64,000 nucleotides of DNA from Acidaminococcus timonensis (GTDB taxonomy: Bacteria > Bacillota > Negativicutes > Acidaminococcales > Acidaminococcaceae), in assembly GCF_900106585.1 (NCBI RefSeq), contig NZ_FNWH01000006.1, positions 496,001 through 560,000 of the forward strand, given 5' to 3'. Position numbers and translations under genes: made by a program. Positions 10,364 to 20,279 of the stretch are shown here, in pieces. Numbering within the stretch: the first letter of the stretch is position 1; each line of letters begins with the position of its first letter. The notes beneath the pieces are model-generated. The model ran no database searches. It saw only the letters and a program-made list of their open reading frames with translations, and was not told the DNA's origin.

Positions 10364-11857
10364 ATGGAAAGAAAACTGAAGGAAGTGCTTTGCCAGCTGC
10401 CCGGAGCGGTGGTCACGGGGAAGGTGAATGATCAAGTCATCTGCGATTTGACCATCGATTCCCGCACCGTAGCCCCTGGCAGCCTTTTTATTTGTCTGAA
10501 GGGTGTCAATACAGATGGCCATAAATATATAGGAAAAGCTGTGGAACAGGGCGCTGCTGCCATTCTGGTGGAAGAGGATGTGGCTCCCGTGGAGGGGACT
10601 GTCCTGATCAGAGTGCCCAGCACCAACCAGGCCATGACCGGCCTGGCACCCTGGTTCTACGATTATCCGGCCCGGAAGATGCGCATGGTGGGTGTAACTG
10701 GCACCAACGGAAAGACCACCACCACCAACATCCTGCGGACCCTGCTGACCCGTACGGGCCACAAGGTGGGGCTCATCGGCACCATCAATGTGATGATCGG
10801 GGACGATGTGCGCAAGAGCCACAATACCACCCCGGATGTGGTGGACCTGCAGAAGATCCTGTACGAAATGGTGGAGGCCCACTGTGACACCTGTGTCATG
10901 GAAGTGTCCTCCCACGCCCTGGCCCTGCGCCGGGTGGCTGGCATCGAATACGACACCGCCGTACTGACCAACATCACCCAGGACCACCTGGATTTCCACA
11001 AGACCATGGAAAACTACCGGGAGGCCAAGGCCCTGCTGTTCACCCATCTCCACGAAGGGGTGAAACCCAACAAGACGGCTATCTTCAATGCGGATGACCC
11101 CAGCTCGGCCCTCATCATGCCCCGGGTGAAGACGAAGATCATGACCTACGGCAAGGGAAAGGACAACGATGTGTATCCGCTGACCTTCCACGTGGCCGCC
11201 ACCCATATGGAACTGAACCTCCATACGCCGGTGGGTGAAATGGATCTGAAACTACACATCACCGGAGAATTCAATGTATACAATGTGATGGGCACCATCT
11301 GTGCAGCCGTGGCCGAAGGCCTGTCGAAGGATGAAATCATCCGGGGACTGGACGATTTCGGCGGCGTGCCCGGCCGGTTCCAGCTGATTCATGCAGGCCA
11401 GCCTTTTACGGTGGTGGTGGACTATGCCCATACCCCGGACGGCCTGGAAAACGTGCTGAAGACGGCCCGCCAGATCACCAGGGGAAAATTGTGGGTGATT
11501 TTCGGCGCCGGCGGGGACCGGGACCGGACCAAACGGCCCATCATGGGCAAGATTGCCCTGGACCTGGCTGACAAGCTCATCGTGACCAGCGACAATCCCC
11601 GGTCGGAAGATCCGGAAGCCATCATCAAAGACATCGAGGAAGGCCTGGTGGATCCCCCTGCCGATAAGGAAATCCACAAGATCAGCGACCGGCGGGAAGC
11701 CATTGAATTCGCCATGGCCCATGCCAGACCTGACGATGTGGTGATGATTGCCGGCAAAGGCCATGAAGACTATCAGATTTTGAAAGACCGCACCATCCAT
11801 TTTTCTGATGCAGAAGTGGTACGGGACTATTTTCAGAAGGGGAAGACCCATGCTTAA
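10364..11857 (+). CDS. murE: UDP-MurNAc-tripeptide synthetase (meso-DAP adding)
   Basis: About 497 residues. It adds the third stem-peptide residue to UDP-MurNAc-L-Ala-D-Glu in the cytoplasm. GVTGTNGKTTTTN near residue 109 is the Mur ligase P-loop. The DNPR motif (SDNPRSEDPEAI) near residue 410 is the signature for meso-diaminopimelate specificity, as opposed to lysine. Two in-frame ATGs exist at 10358 and 10364; the GGGGG site ending at 10357 gives proper spacing only to the second. It overlaps murF by 8 bp. Confidence 0.95.
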   Translation: MERKLKEVLCQLPGAVVTGKVNDQVICDLTIDSRTVAPGSLFICLKGVNTDGHKYIGKAVEQGAAAILVEEDVAPVEGTVLIRVPSTNQAMTGLAPWFYDYPARKMRMVGVTGTNGKTTTTNILRTLLTRTGHKVGLIGTINVMIGDDVRKSHNTTPDVVDLQKILYEMVEAHCDTCVMEVSSHALALRRVAGIEYDTAVLTNITQDHLDFHKTMENYREAKALLFTHLHEGVKPNKTAIFNADDPSSALIMPRVKTKIMTYGKGKDNDVYPLTFHVAATHMELNLHTPVGEMDLKLHITGEFNVYNVMGTICAAVAEGLSKDEIIRGLDDFGGVPGRFQLIHAGQPFTVVVDYAHTPDGLENVLKTARQITRGKLWVIFGAGGDRDRTKRPIMGKIALDLADKLIVTSDNPRSEDPEAIIKDIEEGLVDPPADKEIHKISDRREAIEFAMAHARPDDVVMIAGKGHEDYQILKDRTIHFSDAEVVRDYFQKGKTHA

Positions 11858-13232
11858 GCTTTCTATGATTTGCAAGGCACTGTCGGTGGAATCCGCCCTG
11901 CCCCAAGATACTGGATTCACGGACGTGATCACGGACTCCCGGGCCCTGGTGCCCGGCTGTCTGTTCCTGGCCCTGGTGGGCGAAAAATTCGACGGCCATG
12001 GATTTGTGGCCAGAGCCCTGGCGGAGGGGGCCGCAGCTGCGGTGGTTTCCCGGGTGCCGGAAGGGGTGGATCCGGACAAGTGCCTGGTGGTACCCGATAC
12101 CCTGAAGGCCTACCAGCAGATTGCCACGGCCTGGCGGCTGGCCCAGAAGGACCTGACCGTCATTGCCATCACCGGCAGCAACGGCAAGACCTCCACCAAG
12201 GACTGCATTGCCGCCGTGCTGGGGGAAAAGTACCGGGTCATCAAGACCCAGGCCAACTTCAACAACGAAATCGGCCTGCCCAAGACCCTGCTGACCATCC
12301 GTCCGGATACAGAAATGGCCGTGGTGGAAATGGGCATGCGGGGCCTGGGGCAGATCCGGGCCATGAAGCACATTGCCTATCCCGATGGGGCGGTGATCAC
12401 CAATGTGGGGGATACCCATCTGGAACTGCTGGGCAGCCTGGAGAACATCGCCAAAGCCAAAAGTGAGATCCTGGAAGATTTCACCCCGAAGAACCATGCC
12501 TTTCTGAACGGGGATGATCCCCGGGTTTCGGTGATGAAGACCGGTGCCACGGTCCACTTCTATGGAATCGACAGCGATGCGGATGTAAAAGCCATCCAGA
12601 TCAAAGCCGACGGCCTCAGCACCACCTTTACCTACCGGAGCCGGATTACCGGCAATACACAGACGGTGAAACTGCCGCTCCTGGGCCGGCACAATGTGAT
12701 GAACGCCCTGGCGGCCGTGGCGGTGGGCGAAGTATACGGCGTTTCCGACCAGGCCATCGCCCATGGGCTGGAGAACCTGAAGATGACCGGTATGCGCCAG
12801 GAAATCCTGCATTTCGGCGATGTGACCGTAATCAACGACGCTTATAACGCCAGCCCGGCTTCCATGGAAGTGGGACTCCGGACCCTGGCCGATGTGGTGA
12901 AGAACCAGGGACGGGGCCGGGCCATTGCCGTCCTGGCAGATATGCTGGAACTGGGGGCCCACTCTCAGAGCGGCCATGCCCAGGTGGGTCGCTGGTGCGG
13001 CGAAGACGGGGTGGATGCCCTGATCTGTTACGGACCGGAAAGCCGCTATACGGCAGAAGAAGCGAAAAAAGCGGGCGTGCCCGTGGAATATGTGGAAAAT
13101 AAAGAGGCGGCGGCCCGGGCCCTGGAAGCCCTGGTCCAGCCCGGTGACGTGGTGCTGCTGAAGGGCTCCCACGGCATGGAAGTATTCAAACTGATCGACC
13201 TGGTGTTCCGGAAAGAAGGGAAAGCACAATGA
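11850..13232 (+). CDS. murF: UDP-MurNAc-tripeptide-D-alanyl-D-alanine ligase
   Basis: 460 residues from the ATG at 11850, which is preceded by AAGGGGAAG. It attaches D-Ala-D-Ala to the stem peptide. The Mur ligase P-loop is AITGSNGKTSTKD near residue 105, followed by TQANFNNEIGLPKTLL, a MurF-typical segment. The third domain contains INDAYNASPASMEVGL. The start overlaps the murE stop and the end overlaps mraY by 4 bp, so these genes form one translationally coupled block. Confidence 0.96.
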   Translation: MLKLSMICKALSVESALPQDTGFTDVITDSRALVPGCLFLALVGEKFDGHGFVARALAEGAAAAVVSRVPEGVDPDKCLVVPDTLKAYQQIATAWRLAQKDLTVIAITGSNGKTSTKDCIAAVLGEKYRVIKTQANFNNEIGLPKTLLTIRPDTEMAVVEMGMRGLGQIRAMKHIAYPDGAVITNVGDTHLELLGSLENIAKAKSEILEDFTPKNHAFLNGDDPRVSVMKTGATVHFYGIDSDADVKAIQIKADGLSTTFTYRSRITGNTQTVKLPLLGRHNVMNALAAVAVGEVYGVSDQAIAHGLENLKMTGMRQEILHFGDVTVINDAYNASPASMEVGLRTLADVVKNQGRGRAIAVLADMLELGAHSQSGHAQVGRWCGEDGVDALICYGPESRYTAEEAKKAGVPVEYVENKEAAARALEALVQPGDVVLLKGSHGMEVFKLIDLVFRKEGKAQ

Positions 13233-14191
13233 GCGGATTCGGTATCCTGCTGACTTCCTTCGTGCTGACGGCCGTGATCGGACGGTTCCTGCTGCCCCTG
13301 CTGCACAAATGGCATTTCGGCCAGAGCATCCGGGAATGCGGTCCCAAGGAACACCTGAAAAAGAACGGGACGCCCACCATGGGAGGCCTGATGATGATCG
13401 GAGCGGCCATCCTTTCCAGTCTGCTGTGGATCCCTCTGGATTCCCGGATCGTGGTGGCCCTGTGGCTGTTCGTGGGCTACGGGATCATCGGTTTCATCGA
13501 TGACGGTCTGAAGATCTTCTTCAAACGGAACCTGGGGCTCACCTCCAAACAGAAGATGGCCCTGCAGATCCTGGTGGCGGCGGTCTATCTGCTGTACCCG
13601 GGGGATGTGACTGTATACAGCACCAATATCTGGGTGCCGTTCTTCAATGTGACCATCCATATGAGCCATGCCGTGTACGCGGTGTTCATCCTGCTGCTGC
13701 TGGTGGGCACCACCAATGCAGTGAATCTGACGGACGGACTGGACGGCCTGGCTGCCACGGTGACCCTGCCGGTGATGCTGGCCTTTGCCTATATCGGCTA
13801 CCAGAGCCATCTGCAGCCGGAAGCCCTGTTCGCCCTGTCCATCGCAGGGTGCTGCCTGGGCTTTCTGATCTACAACCACCATCCGGCCAAATGCTTCATG
13901 GGGGACACCGGTTCCCTGGCTCTGGGGGGTGCTGTGGCCGCTGTGGCCATCGGAACCCATACGGAGCTGCTCCTGGTGATCATCGGGGGCATCTACGTGC
14001 TGGAGGCTCTGTCCGTGATGCTGCAGGTGGGATATTTCAAACTCACCCACGGCAAGCGGATCTTCCGCATGGCACCCCTGCACCATCATTTTGAACTGGG
14101 GGGCCTGAAAGAGGTGGAAGTGGTGAAGCGCTTCGCTCTGGCCAGCTGTGTGTTCAGCCTGGTGGGTGTGGGGCTGTATTTGATGAGATAA
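13229..14191 (+). CDS. mraY: phospho-MurNAc-pentapeptide transferase
   Basis: 320 residues, polytopic membrane protein. It moves phospho-MurNAc-pentapeptide from UDP to undecaprenyl phosphate, making lipid I. Motifs include KKNGTPTMGGLMM near residue 47, FIDDGLK (catalytic acidic pair region), NAVNLTDGLDGLA near residue 165, FMGDTGSLALGG and MAPLHHHFELGG near the C-terminus. About ten hydrophobic segments are visible. It overlaps murF and is followed by a 108-bp gap before murD. Confidence 0.97.
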   Translation: MSGFGILLTSFVLTAVIGRFLLPLLHKWHFGQSIRECGPKEHLKKNGTPTMGGLMMIGAAILSSLLWIPLDSRIVVALWLFVGYGIIGFIDDGLKIFFKRNLGLTSKQKMALQILVAAVYLLYPGDVTVYSTNIWVPFFNVTIHMSHAVYAVFILLLLVGTTNAVNLTDGLDGLAATVTLPVMLAFAYIGYQSHLQPEALFALSIAGCCLGFLIYNHHPAKCFMGDTGSLALGGAVAAVAIGTHTELLLVIIGGIYVLEALSVMLQVGYFKLTHGKRIFRMAPLHHHFELGGLKEVEVVKRFALASCVFSLVGVGLYLMR

Positions 14192-14299
14192 AAGATAGTG
14201 ACCAGTGGGCAGTGGGTGGTGGATCGTGGAAAAACTACTACGGATCACCAGCCACTGGCCACTTAAAAAGTTGGAATAACCAAATGGGGGGCAGATACC
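14192..14299. other. gap between mraY and murD with imperfect inverted repeat
   Basis: AGTGACCAGTGGGCAGTGG near 14198 and GATCACCAGCCACTGGCCACTT near 14245-14266 form a long imperfect inverted repeat without a T-run. ftsW is often near this place in related clusters but is not here. I see no gene. GGGGGGCAG just before 14300 is the murD ribosome-binding site region. Confidence 0.5.
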
Positions 14300-15670
14300 A
14301 TGAGTGACAAAAAAATTTTTGTGTATGGCGCCGGTATCAGTGGCCAGGGGGTTTCTGAAGTCCTGGCAGAACGCGGCGACAAGGTGATCTTATACAACGA
14401 CGACAAAAAGGAGCTGGACCCGGCCTGGCTGAAAGGCTTTGCAACCCGGGGCGGCCAGTACGTGTGCGGGGAAGATCCGGAACCGTATCTGGAGCAATGC
14501 CACCTGTTCATCATTTCTCCGGGCATTCCCTTCACCACGGAAACGGTGAAGAAGGCCCGGGCCCTGGATATGGAAATCATTGCGGAAGCGGAACAGGCCA
14601 GCCGGATGTACAAGGGCCACTGGTGCGCTGTAACCGGCAGCAACGGCAAGACCACCACCACCACCCTGCTGGGTGAGATGCTGGCCACCCTGCCGGTGAA
14701 GACCACGGTGGCCGGGAACATCGGCTTTGCCCTGAGCAAGGAACTGCAGGACCTGGACGAAAATTCCTGGGTGGCGGCGGAGCTGTCCAGCTTCCAGCTG
14801 GAAGGCACCACCAGCCTGGCCCCTGATGTGGCCTGCATCGTGAACATCACGCCGGACCATTTCGAACGGCACGGTGACATGGCCGGCTACGTCGCCGCCA
14901 AATCCAAGATCTTTGCCTTCCAGACTCCCGATGATATCCTGATCCTGAATGCGGATGATCCTGTGTCCAGCGGTCTGGGCAAAAATGCCAGAAGCCGGGT
15001 GATCTACTTCAGCACGAAAAAGGTCCTGCCGGAAGGCGGGTACATCGAAGACGGCTGGTTCGTACTGAACGTGGACGGCAAAAAGGAACAGATCTGCAGG
15101 GTATCCGATCTGCAGATCTTCGGCGCCCACAACGAACAGGACGTGCTGGCTGCCTGCCTGAGTGCCTTCTTCGCCGGGGTCACTCCCGAGAACATGGCCC
15201 GGGTGCTGAAAGCCTTCAAGGGCGTGGAACACCGGCTGGAATACGTGACCACCATCCATGGAGTAAAGTATTACAACGATTCCAAGGCCACCAATACCGA
15301 CTCTGCCATCAAGGCCCTGGAAGCCTTCAAGGACGGCCATGTGATCCTGCTGGCCGGGGGCCACGACAAGATGACCGGGCTGGATGACCTGATGGAGACC
15401 ATCAAAGCCAAAACCGATGCCCTGATCCTTCTGGGAGAAGCCCGGCACCGGTTCTATGAAGCAGCCAGAGCCCACGGGGTGCAGAACATCATCATGATCG
15501 ACGGCAGCTTCGAGGATGCGGTCCGCAGGGCCTACAACATTGCCAAGGCTCCCCAGGTGGTGCTGCTCTCTCCGGCCTGCTCCTCTTATGACATGTTCGC
15601 CAACTTCCCGGAACGGGGCCGGGTATTCAAACAGATCGTGAACGATCTGGCTAAGGAGGCAGAAGCGTGA
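14300..15670 (+). CDS. murD: UDP-MurNAc-L-alanine:D-glutamate ligase
   Basis: 456 residues. It adds D-glutamate to UDP-MurNAc-L-Ala. The N-terminal Rossmann-like domain starts IFVYGAGISGQGVSEVL. The P-loop is AVTGSNGKTTTTTLLGEML near residue 113, followed by AAELSSFQLEGT. The later DSKATNTDSAIKALEAF and LLSPACSSYDMFANFPERG segments are MurD-specific. The stop overlaps the murG start by 4 bp. Confidence 0.97.
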   Translation: MSDKKIFVYGAGISGQGVSEVLAERGDKVILYNDDKKELDPAWLKGFATRGGQYVCGEDPEPYLEQCHLFIISPGIPFTTETVKKARALDMEIIAEAEQASRMYKGHWCAVTGSNGKTTTTTLLGEMLATLPVKTTVAGNIGFALSKELQDLDENSWVAAELSSFQLEGTTSLAPDVACIVNITPDHFERHGDMAGYVAAKSKIFAFQTPDDILILNADDPVSSGLGKNARSRVIYFSTKKVLPEGGYIEDGWFVLNVDGKKEQICRVSDLQIFGAHNEQDVLAACLSAFFAGVTPENMARVLKAFKGVEHRLEYVTTIHGVKYYNDSKATNTDSAIKALEAFKDGHVILLAGGHDKMTGLDDLMETIKAKTDALILLGEARHRFYEAARAHGVQNIIMIDGSFEDAVRRAYNIAKAPQVVLLSPACSSYDMFANFPERGRVFKQIVNDLAKEAEA

Positions 15671-16785
15671 AAGTCGTATTGTCCGGCGGGGGCACCGGCG
15701 GCCACATCTATCCGGCACTGACCATTGCCGGGGCACTGCGGCAGCTGGACCCTGACTGTGAAATCACATTTGTGGGAACCCGGAAGGGACTGGAAAAGGA
15801 CATCATCCCCCGGTATGGGTATCCCCTGGAATTCATCGATGTAGCCGGGTTCGAACGGCACCTGGGCCTGGGTACCCTGAAAAGTGCCGGCAAACTGCTG
15901 CTGGGGATGAAAGAAGCCTACAGCCTGCTGAACCGGCTGGATCCCGACCTGGTGATCGGCACCGGCGGCTACGTGTGCGGTCCGATCCTGTTCTGGGCGG
16001 CCATGAAACGGGTGCCCTGCTGCATCCAGGAACAGAACGCCATGCCCGGCGTGACCAACAAGATCTTGTCCCGCTTTGTGGATGAGGTATTCCTGGGCTA
16101 CCAGGAAGGGGCCAGATATTTTGCGTCCCATGCCAGGAAGATCTACACCGGCAACCCGGTCCGCCGGGAAATCCTGGAAGCCACCCGGCAGCAGGGAATC
16201 CAGAAATTCAACCTGAATCCCAACCTGACCACCCTGCTGGTGTTCGGGGGCAGCCGAGGAGCCCGGACCATCAACCAGGCCATGATCCCGGTGGAACAGA
16301 AACTGGCGGGCCATCCCAACATCCAGATTCTCCATGCCACCGGTACGGTGGGCTATGAAAAGCATGTGGAAGCCCTGGGAGAGGATGCCCTCCATGCACC
16401 CAACATCCATGTGGTGCCATACCTGCATGATATGCCTCTGGCCCTGGCGGCGGCCGACATCGCCGTTTCCCGGGCCGGGGCCATCGGACTGGCGGAACTG
16501 ATGGTCAAGGGAATCCCGTCCATCCTGGTGCCCTATCCCTATGCGACGGCCAACCATCAGGAATACAATGCACGGGCCCTGGCCGCCAAAGGGGCGTCCA
16601 TCGTGGTGCTGGACAGGGAACTGACCGGTGACTGGCTGCTCAATGAAGTGGAAAAGCTGATGAAGGAGCCGGAACGGCTGGAGACCATGCACCGCAGCGC
16701 TCTGCGGGCCGCCATGCCCCAGGCAGCCGATACCATCGCCCGGGAGGCCATGGCACTGGTAGAACGGAACAAACAGGAGGATTAG
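15667..16785 (+). CDS. murG: UDP-GlcNAc:lipid I N-acetylglucosaminyltransferase
   Basis: 372 residues, GTG start overlapping murD. It is a membrane-associated GT-B enzyme that converts lipid I to lipid II. The N-terminal glycine-rich loop is LSGGGTGGHIYPALTIA; FGGSRGARTINQAM near residue 197 and SRAGAIGLAELMVKGIPSIL near residue 272 are the second G-loop and UDP-GlcNAc site. GGAAGTAG-type Shine-Dalgarno is replaced by CTAAGGAGGCAG just upstream. It is in the usual order before murC. Confidence 0.97.
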   Translation: MKVVLSGGGTGGHIYPALTIAGALRQLDPDCEITFVGTRKGLEKDIIPRYGYPLEFIDVAGFERHLGLGTLKSAGKLLLGMKEAYSLLNRLDPDLVIGTGGYVCGPILFWAAMKRVPCCIQEQNAMPGVTNKILSRFVDEVFLGYQEGARYFASHARKIYTGNPVRREILEATRQQGIQKFNLNPNLTTLLVFGGSRGARTINQAMIPVEQKLAGHPNIQILHATGTVGYEKHVEALGEDALHAPNIHVVPYLHDMPLALAAADIAVSRAGAIGLAELMVKGIPSILVPYPYATANHQEYNARALAAKGASIVVLDRELTGDWLLNEVEKLMKEPERLETMHRSALRAAMPQAADTIAREAMALVERNKQED

Positions 16786-16789
16786 AACA

Positions 16790-18175
16790 TTGGTTGATTT
16801 GGATCAAATCAAGAATATACATTTCATCGGCATCGGCGGGGCCGGCATGAGCGCCCTGGCCTACGTGCTGATCAAGCGGGGCTACCATGTGTCCGGCAGC
16901 GATGCCAAACCCGGCTACATGGCCACCAAGCTGGCCAAGGAAGGGGCCCTGGTTTTCATCGGCCACGCTGCCTGTCAGATCGAACGGGCTGAAGTGGTGG
17001 TGATCTCCACCGCCATCCATCCCGACAATCCGGAACTGGTGGAAGCCAAGCGGCGTCAGGTGCCTGTCATCCACCGCAGCGATGTGCTGGCATATCTGAT
17101 GAACAAACACAAGGGCATTGCCGTAGCCGGGGCTCACGGCAAGACCACCACCAGCTCCATGCTCAGCTGCATCACCTATGACTGCGGCATGGATCCCACC
17201 ATCGTGGTGGGGGGCATCGTGAACAACCTGGGCTCCAACGCCCGCAACGGGAAAAGCGACTATGTGGTGGCAGAAGCCGATGAAAGCGATGGCTCCTTCC
17301 TGAAATTCCATCCCTATATCGCTGTGGTGACCAACGTGGAAGACGATCACCTGGACCATTACGGCAGCCAGGAGAACATCCAGAAGGCTTTTGCCCAGTT
17401 CGTTTCCCAGATCAAGGACCAGGGCTGTGCCGTACTGTGCTACGACAACGCCCGGGTGCGCACCATCGGGGAACATACGGACAAACGGGTGATCAGCTAC
17501 GGTATCGACAGCAGGGATGCGGACTATCGGGCGGAAAACATCGTATACGGAACCGACGGTACCCATTTCGACGTGCTGTACAAGGGGGAGAACCTTGGCC
17601 GGGGCCATCTGATCGTACCGGGCCGTCACAATGTGCTCAATGCCCTGGGCGCCATCGCCGCCAGCCGTGAACTGGGCCTGGAAACCAAAGACATCCTGGC
17701 CTCCCTGGAAAAATTCAGCGGAGCCAAGCGCCGGTTCGAGACCAAGGGCAAGGTGAACGGTGTCTGGGTGGTGGACGACTACGCCCATCATCCCACGGAA
17801 ATCGAAGCGACCTTGAAGGCTGCCCGGCAGACCAGCCCCCAGCGGCTGATCGTGGTGTTCCAGCCCCATCGCTACACCCGCACCCAGCTGCTGCTGGACG
17901 AATTCGCCGTGGCTTTCAAGGATGCGGACCAGCTGATCGTCACCGATATCTATGCCGCCAGCGAGGATCCCATCCCCGGTGTCACCGGCAAGCTGCTGGC
18001 GGACAAAGTCCGGGAAACCACCGGCCAGCAGGTGGAATACCTGCCCGACCAGCCCACCATCCTGGACAAACTGGAACATGAAGCCCAGTCCGGTGATCTG
18101 ATCATGACCATCGGGGCCGGGGATATCGTCAAACTGGGTGAGCACCTGGTACAGGCTTTGGAACGGAGGAATTGA
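16790..18175 (+). CDS. murC: UDP-N-acetylmuramate:L-alanine ligase
   Basis: 461 residues with a TTG start; AGGAGG (16775-16780) lies 9 bp upstream, and no ATG gives a better fit. It adds the first stem residue, L-Ala. HFIGIGGAGMSALAYVL is the N-terminal nucleotide-binding loop; AVAGAHGKTTTSSML near residue 108 is the P-loop; the DDYAHHPTEIEATL segment near residue 329 is MurC-specific. murB, often next to murC, is not found in the window. Confidence 0.96.
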   Translation: MVDLDQIKNIHFIGIGGAGMSALAYVLIKRGYHVSGSDAKPGYMATKLAKEGALVFIGHAACQIERAEVVVISTAIHPDNPELVEAKRRQVPVIHRSDVLAYLMNKHKGIAVAGAHGKTTTSSMLSCITYDCGMDPTIVVGGIVNNLGSNARNGKSDYVVAEADESDGSFLKFHPYIAVVTNVEDDHLDHYGSQENIQKAFAQFVSQIKDQGCAVLCYDNARVRTIGEHTDKRVISYGIDSRDADYRAENIVYGTDGTHFDVLYKGENLGRGHLIVPGRHNVLNALGAIAASRELGLETKDILASLEKFSGAKRRFETKGKVNGVWVVDDYAHHPTEIEATLKAARQTSPQRLIVVFQPHRYTRTQLLLDEFAVAFKDADQLIVTDIYAASEDPIPGVTGKLLADKVRETTGQQVEYLPDQPTILDKLEHEAQSGDLIMTIGAGDIVKLGEHLVQALERRN

Positions 18176-18177
18176 GA

Positions 18178-19110
18178 ATGGATAAGAACGATCGTATTGC
18201 AGTGGTGATGGGGGGCCCCTCCAAAGAACGGGAAGTTTCCCTCAATACCGGGAACGCCATCTTGAATGCCCTGAAAGAAAAGGGCTATGATGCCGTAGCC
18301 ATCGACCTGGATCCGGAACACATCATGGAGCAGCTGAAAGCCTCCGGCGCCAAAGTGGTCTTCAACGCCGTCCACGGCCTGTACGGAGAAGACGGCCGGC
18401 TGCAGAGCGTGCTGGAAATGCTGCACATCCCCTATACGGGCAGCGGCGTCCTGGCCAGCGCCCTGGCCATGGACAAGTTCTATACCAAGCACCTGTTCCA
18501 GAACAACCATGTGCCCACCGCCAAATGTACCTTCATCGACAGGAACCTGGACAAAGATCCCAAAGCCAAAATCCTGAAGGAAATCGGCATTCCCTGCGTG
18601 GTGAAACCGGCCACCCAGGGCTCCAGCATCGGCGTGGTGATCGTCAAAGACGAAAAACAACTGGATGATGCCCTGAAGGAATCCTTCAAATACGGTGACC
18701 GGGTGCTGTGTGAAGCCTTCTTCACCGGTAAGGAAGTGGCTGCCGGGGTGATGTCCGATGAAGAGGGACGGGCTGTGCCCATGCCTCTGGTGCTCATCGA
18801 ACCCCATGTGAACTTCTACGATTTCCACAACAAGTACACCAAGGGTGCCACCACCTACACCTGTCCGGCTCCTTTCGATGCAGAGACCACAGAGCGGCTG
18901 CAGAAGATTGCCGTGGCCGCCTACACGGCTCTGGGCTGCAGCGGTGTGGCCCGTACGGATTTGATGCTGGCAGAGGACGGCGAATGCATCGCTCTGGAAG
19001 TGAATACCATCCCGGGCATGACGGCCACCAGCCTGATCCCCAAAGCAGCAGCTGCCATGGGCATTTCCTTCCCGGATCTGTGCGAAAAGATCCTGAAGAC
19101 GGCTCACTGA
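18178..19110 (+). CDS. ddl: D-alanine-D-alanine ligase
   Basis: 310 residues from the ATG at 18178. An in-frame TTG lies 6 bp upstream but would touch the GGAGGA ribosome-binding site (18165-18170). ATP-grasp enzyme that makes D-Ala-D-Ala for MurF. MGGPSKEREVSLNTG at the N-terminus, PCVVKPATQGSSIGV near residue 140 and LEVNTIPGMTATSLIP near residue 272 are the substrate and ATP/Mg sites. The gene overlaps nothing but sits 2 bp from the murC stop. Confidence 0.97.
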   Translation: MDKNDRIAVVMGGPSKEREVSLNTGNAILNALKEKGYDAVAIDLDPEHIMEQLKASGAKVVFNAVHGLYGEDGRLQSVLEMLHIPYTGSGVLASALAMDKFYTKHLFQNNHVPTAKCTFIDRNLDKDPKAKILKEIGIPCVVKPATQGSSIGVVIVKDEKQLDDALKESFKYGDRVLCEAFFTGKEVAAGVMSDEEGRAVPMPLVLIEPHVNFYDFHNKYTKGATTYTCPAPFDAETTERLQKIAVAAYTALGCSGVARTDLMLAEDGECIALEVNTIPGMTATSLIPKAAAAMGISFPDLCEKILKTAH

Positions 19111-19111
19111 G

Positions 19112-20266
19112 ATGAACAGGCCCAAATGGCTCCGGCCCCGGGTCGGGCAGAACCGGCGCCGGCCGGCCAGTAAGGACGCAGAGATCCGCCGGGAGGAAGA
19201 ACTGCGCCAGGCACAGCGGGAAAGCGCGGCTCTGGAGCCCGGCGGCCGCCGCAGCTTCCGGCAGGACCGCAGCTTCCGGCAGGAAATGCGGGCGGCCCGG
19301 CTGCGCCAGGAAGAGGCCCGGAAAAGGGCAGAAGAAGAAGCCAGTGCCCGGCGCAAGGTCCGTCTGGAAGCCCAGGCCTACATCAACGGCCAGGCGGACA
19401 GCCCGGAACCGGGAACGGAAACGGACAGTCCGCTGGAAGAGGCCCGTAGGGCCCGGCTCCAGCGGCAGCGGAACCGCCGGCTGGGACGGAAGAGGACCCC
19501 GGAACCGGAACAGGGGACTCCGGAGGGTGGACGGAGCCGCCGCCGGAAACCGAAGCGCCGGCTGAACAGGGCGAAAGTGGCCCTCCTGGTGGCCAGCGCC
19601 GCTCTGCTCATTGCTTCCTACGTGCTGCTGCACCAGCCCTGGCTGGCCTTCGGGCAGCTGCAGGTGGTGGGCGACACCGCCGTGACCCTGGACGAAGTGA
19701 AGGAGATGGGGGATGCGTCCGAGCCCCTCAATATCTTCAACCTGAACCGGAAAAAACTGCTCAGCAGCCTGCGCAGCGATTACCGGGTGGAAAAAGCTGA
19801 GCTGTCCCTGGGATGGCCCAACATCCTGAAAGTGGTGATCACGGACCGGAAGCCGGCCCTGTACGTGGCCATGGAAGGCGGCCAGTATGCCAAAGTGGAT
19901 CCCACCGGCCACATCATCGGGCTGGCGGACGGCATCACCGGCGGGGATGCGCCATTTGTGTCCGGCTGGCACATCAGCCAGGCGGAACTGGGGGATGTCA
20001 CCGAAGATGAGGAAATCCAGGGCATCCTGAAGTTCCTGGGCCAGCTGGATGGGGACCTGAAGCAGCGGATCAACGAGATCCATGTGGACGACAGCCAGAG
20101 CATCCGCATCTACCTGTACAACGGCATCCCGGTGATCCTGGGCACGCCTGACAATGCCCTGGCCAAGCTGAAGACCTTCAAGGCCATCTGCCAGGAGCTG
20201 GAAACGAAAAAGATCAAAGCCCAGTATATCGACCTGACCTACGAGAAACCCTATATCAAACTGTAA
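19112..20266 (+). CDS. ftsQ: FtsQ/DivIB-type division protein
   Basis: 384 residues. A very long, Arg/Glu-rich cytoplasmic region (about residues 1-155) precedes one transmembrane segment (about 157-173, VALLVASAALLIASYVLL). A POTRA-like domain (FGQLQVVGDTAVTLDEV) and the FtsQ domain (RKPALYVAMEGGQYAKVDPTG) follow. It is a bitopic scaffold for FtsL/DivIC and septal synthases. The cytoplasmic part is longer than in typical FtsQ and contains a near-direct repeat (RSFRQDRSFRQEM). Its location between ddl and the DUF881 gene fits the dcw order. Confidence 0.88.
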   Translation: MNRPKWLRPRVGQNRRRPASKDAEIRREEELRQAQRESAALEPGGRRSFRQDRSFRQEMRAARLRQEEARKRAEEEASARRKVRLEAQAYINGQADSPEPGTETDSPLEEARRARLQRQRNRRLGRKRTPEPEQGTPEGGRSRRRKPKRRLNRAKVALLVASAALLIASYVLLHQPWLAFGQLQVVGDTAVTLDEVKEMGDASEPLNIFNLNRKKLLSSLRSDYRVEKAELSLGWPNILKVVITDRKPALYVAMEGGQYAKVDPTGHIIGLADGITGGDAPFVSGWHISQAELGDVTEDEEIQGILKFLGQLDGDLKQRINEIHVDDSQSIRIYLYNGIPVILGTPDNALAKLKTFKAICQELETKKIKAQYIDLTYEKPYIKL

Positions 20267-20279
20267 TAAGGAGAGGACC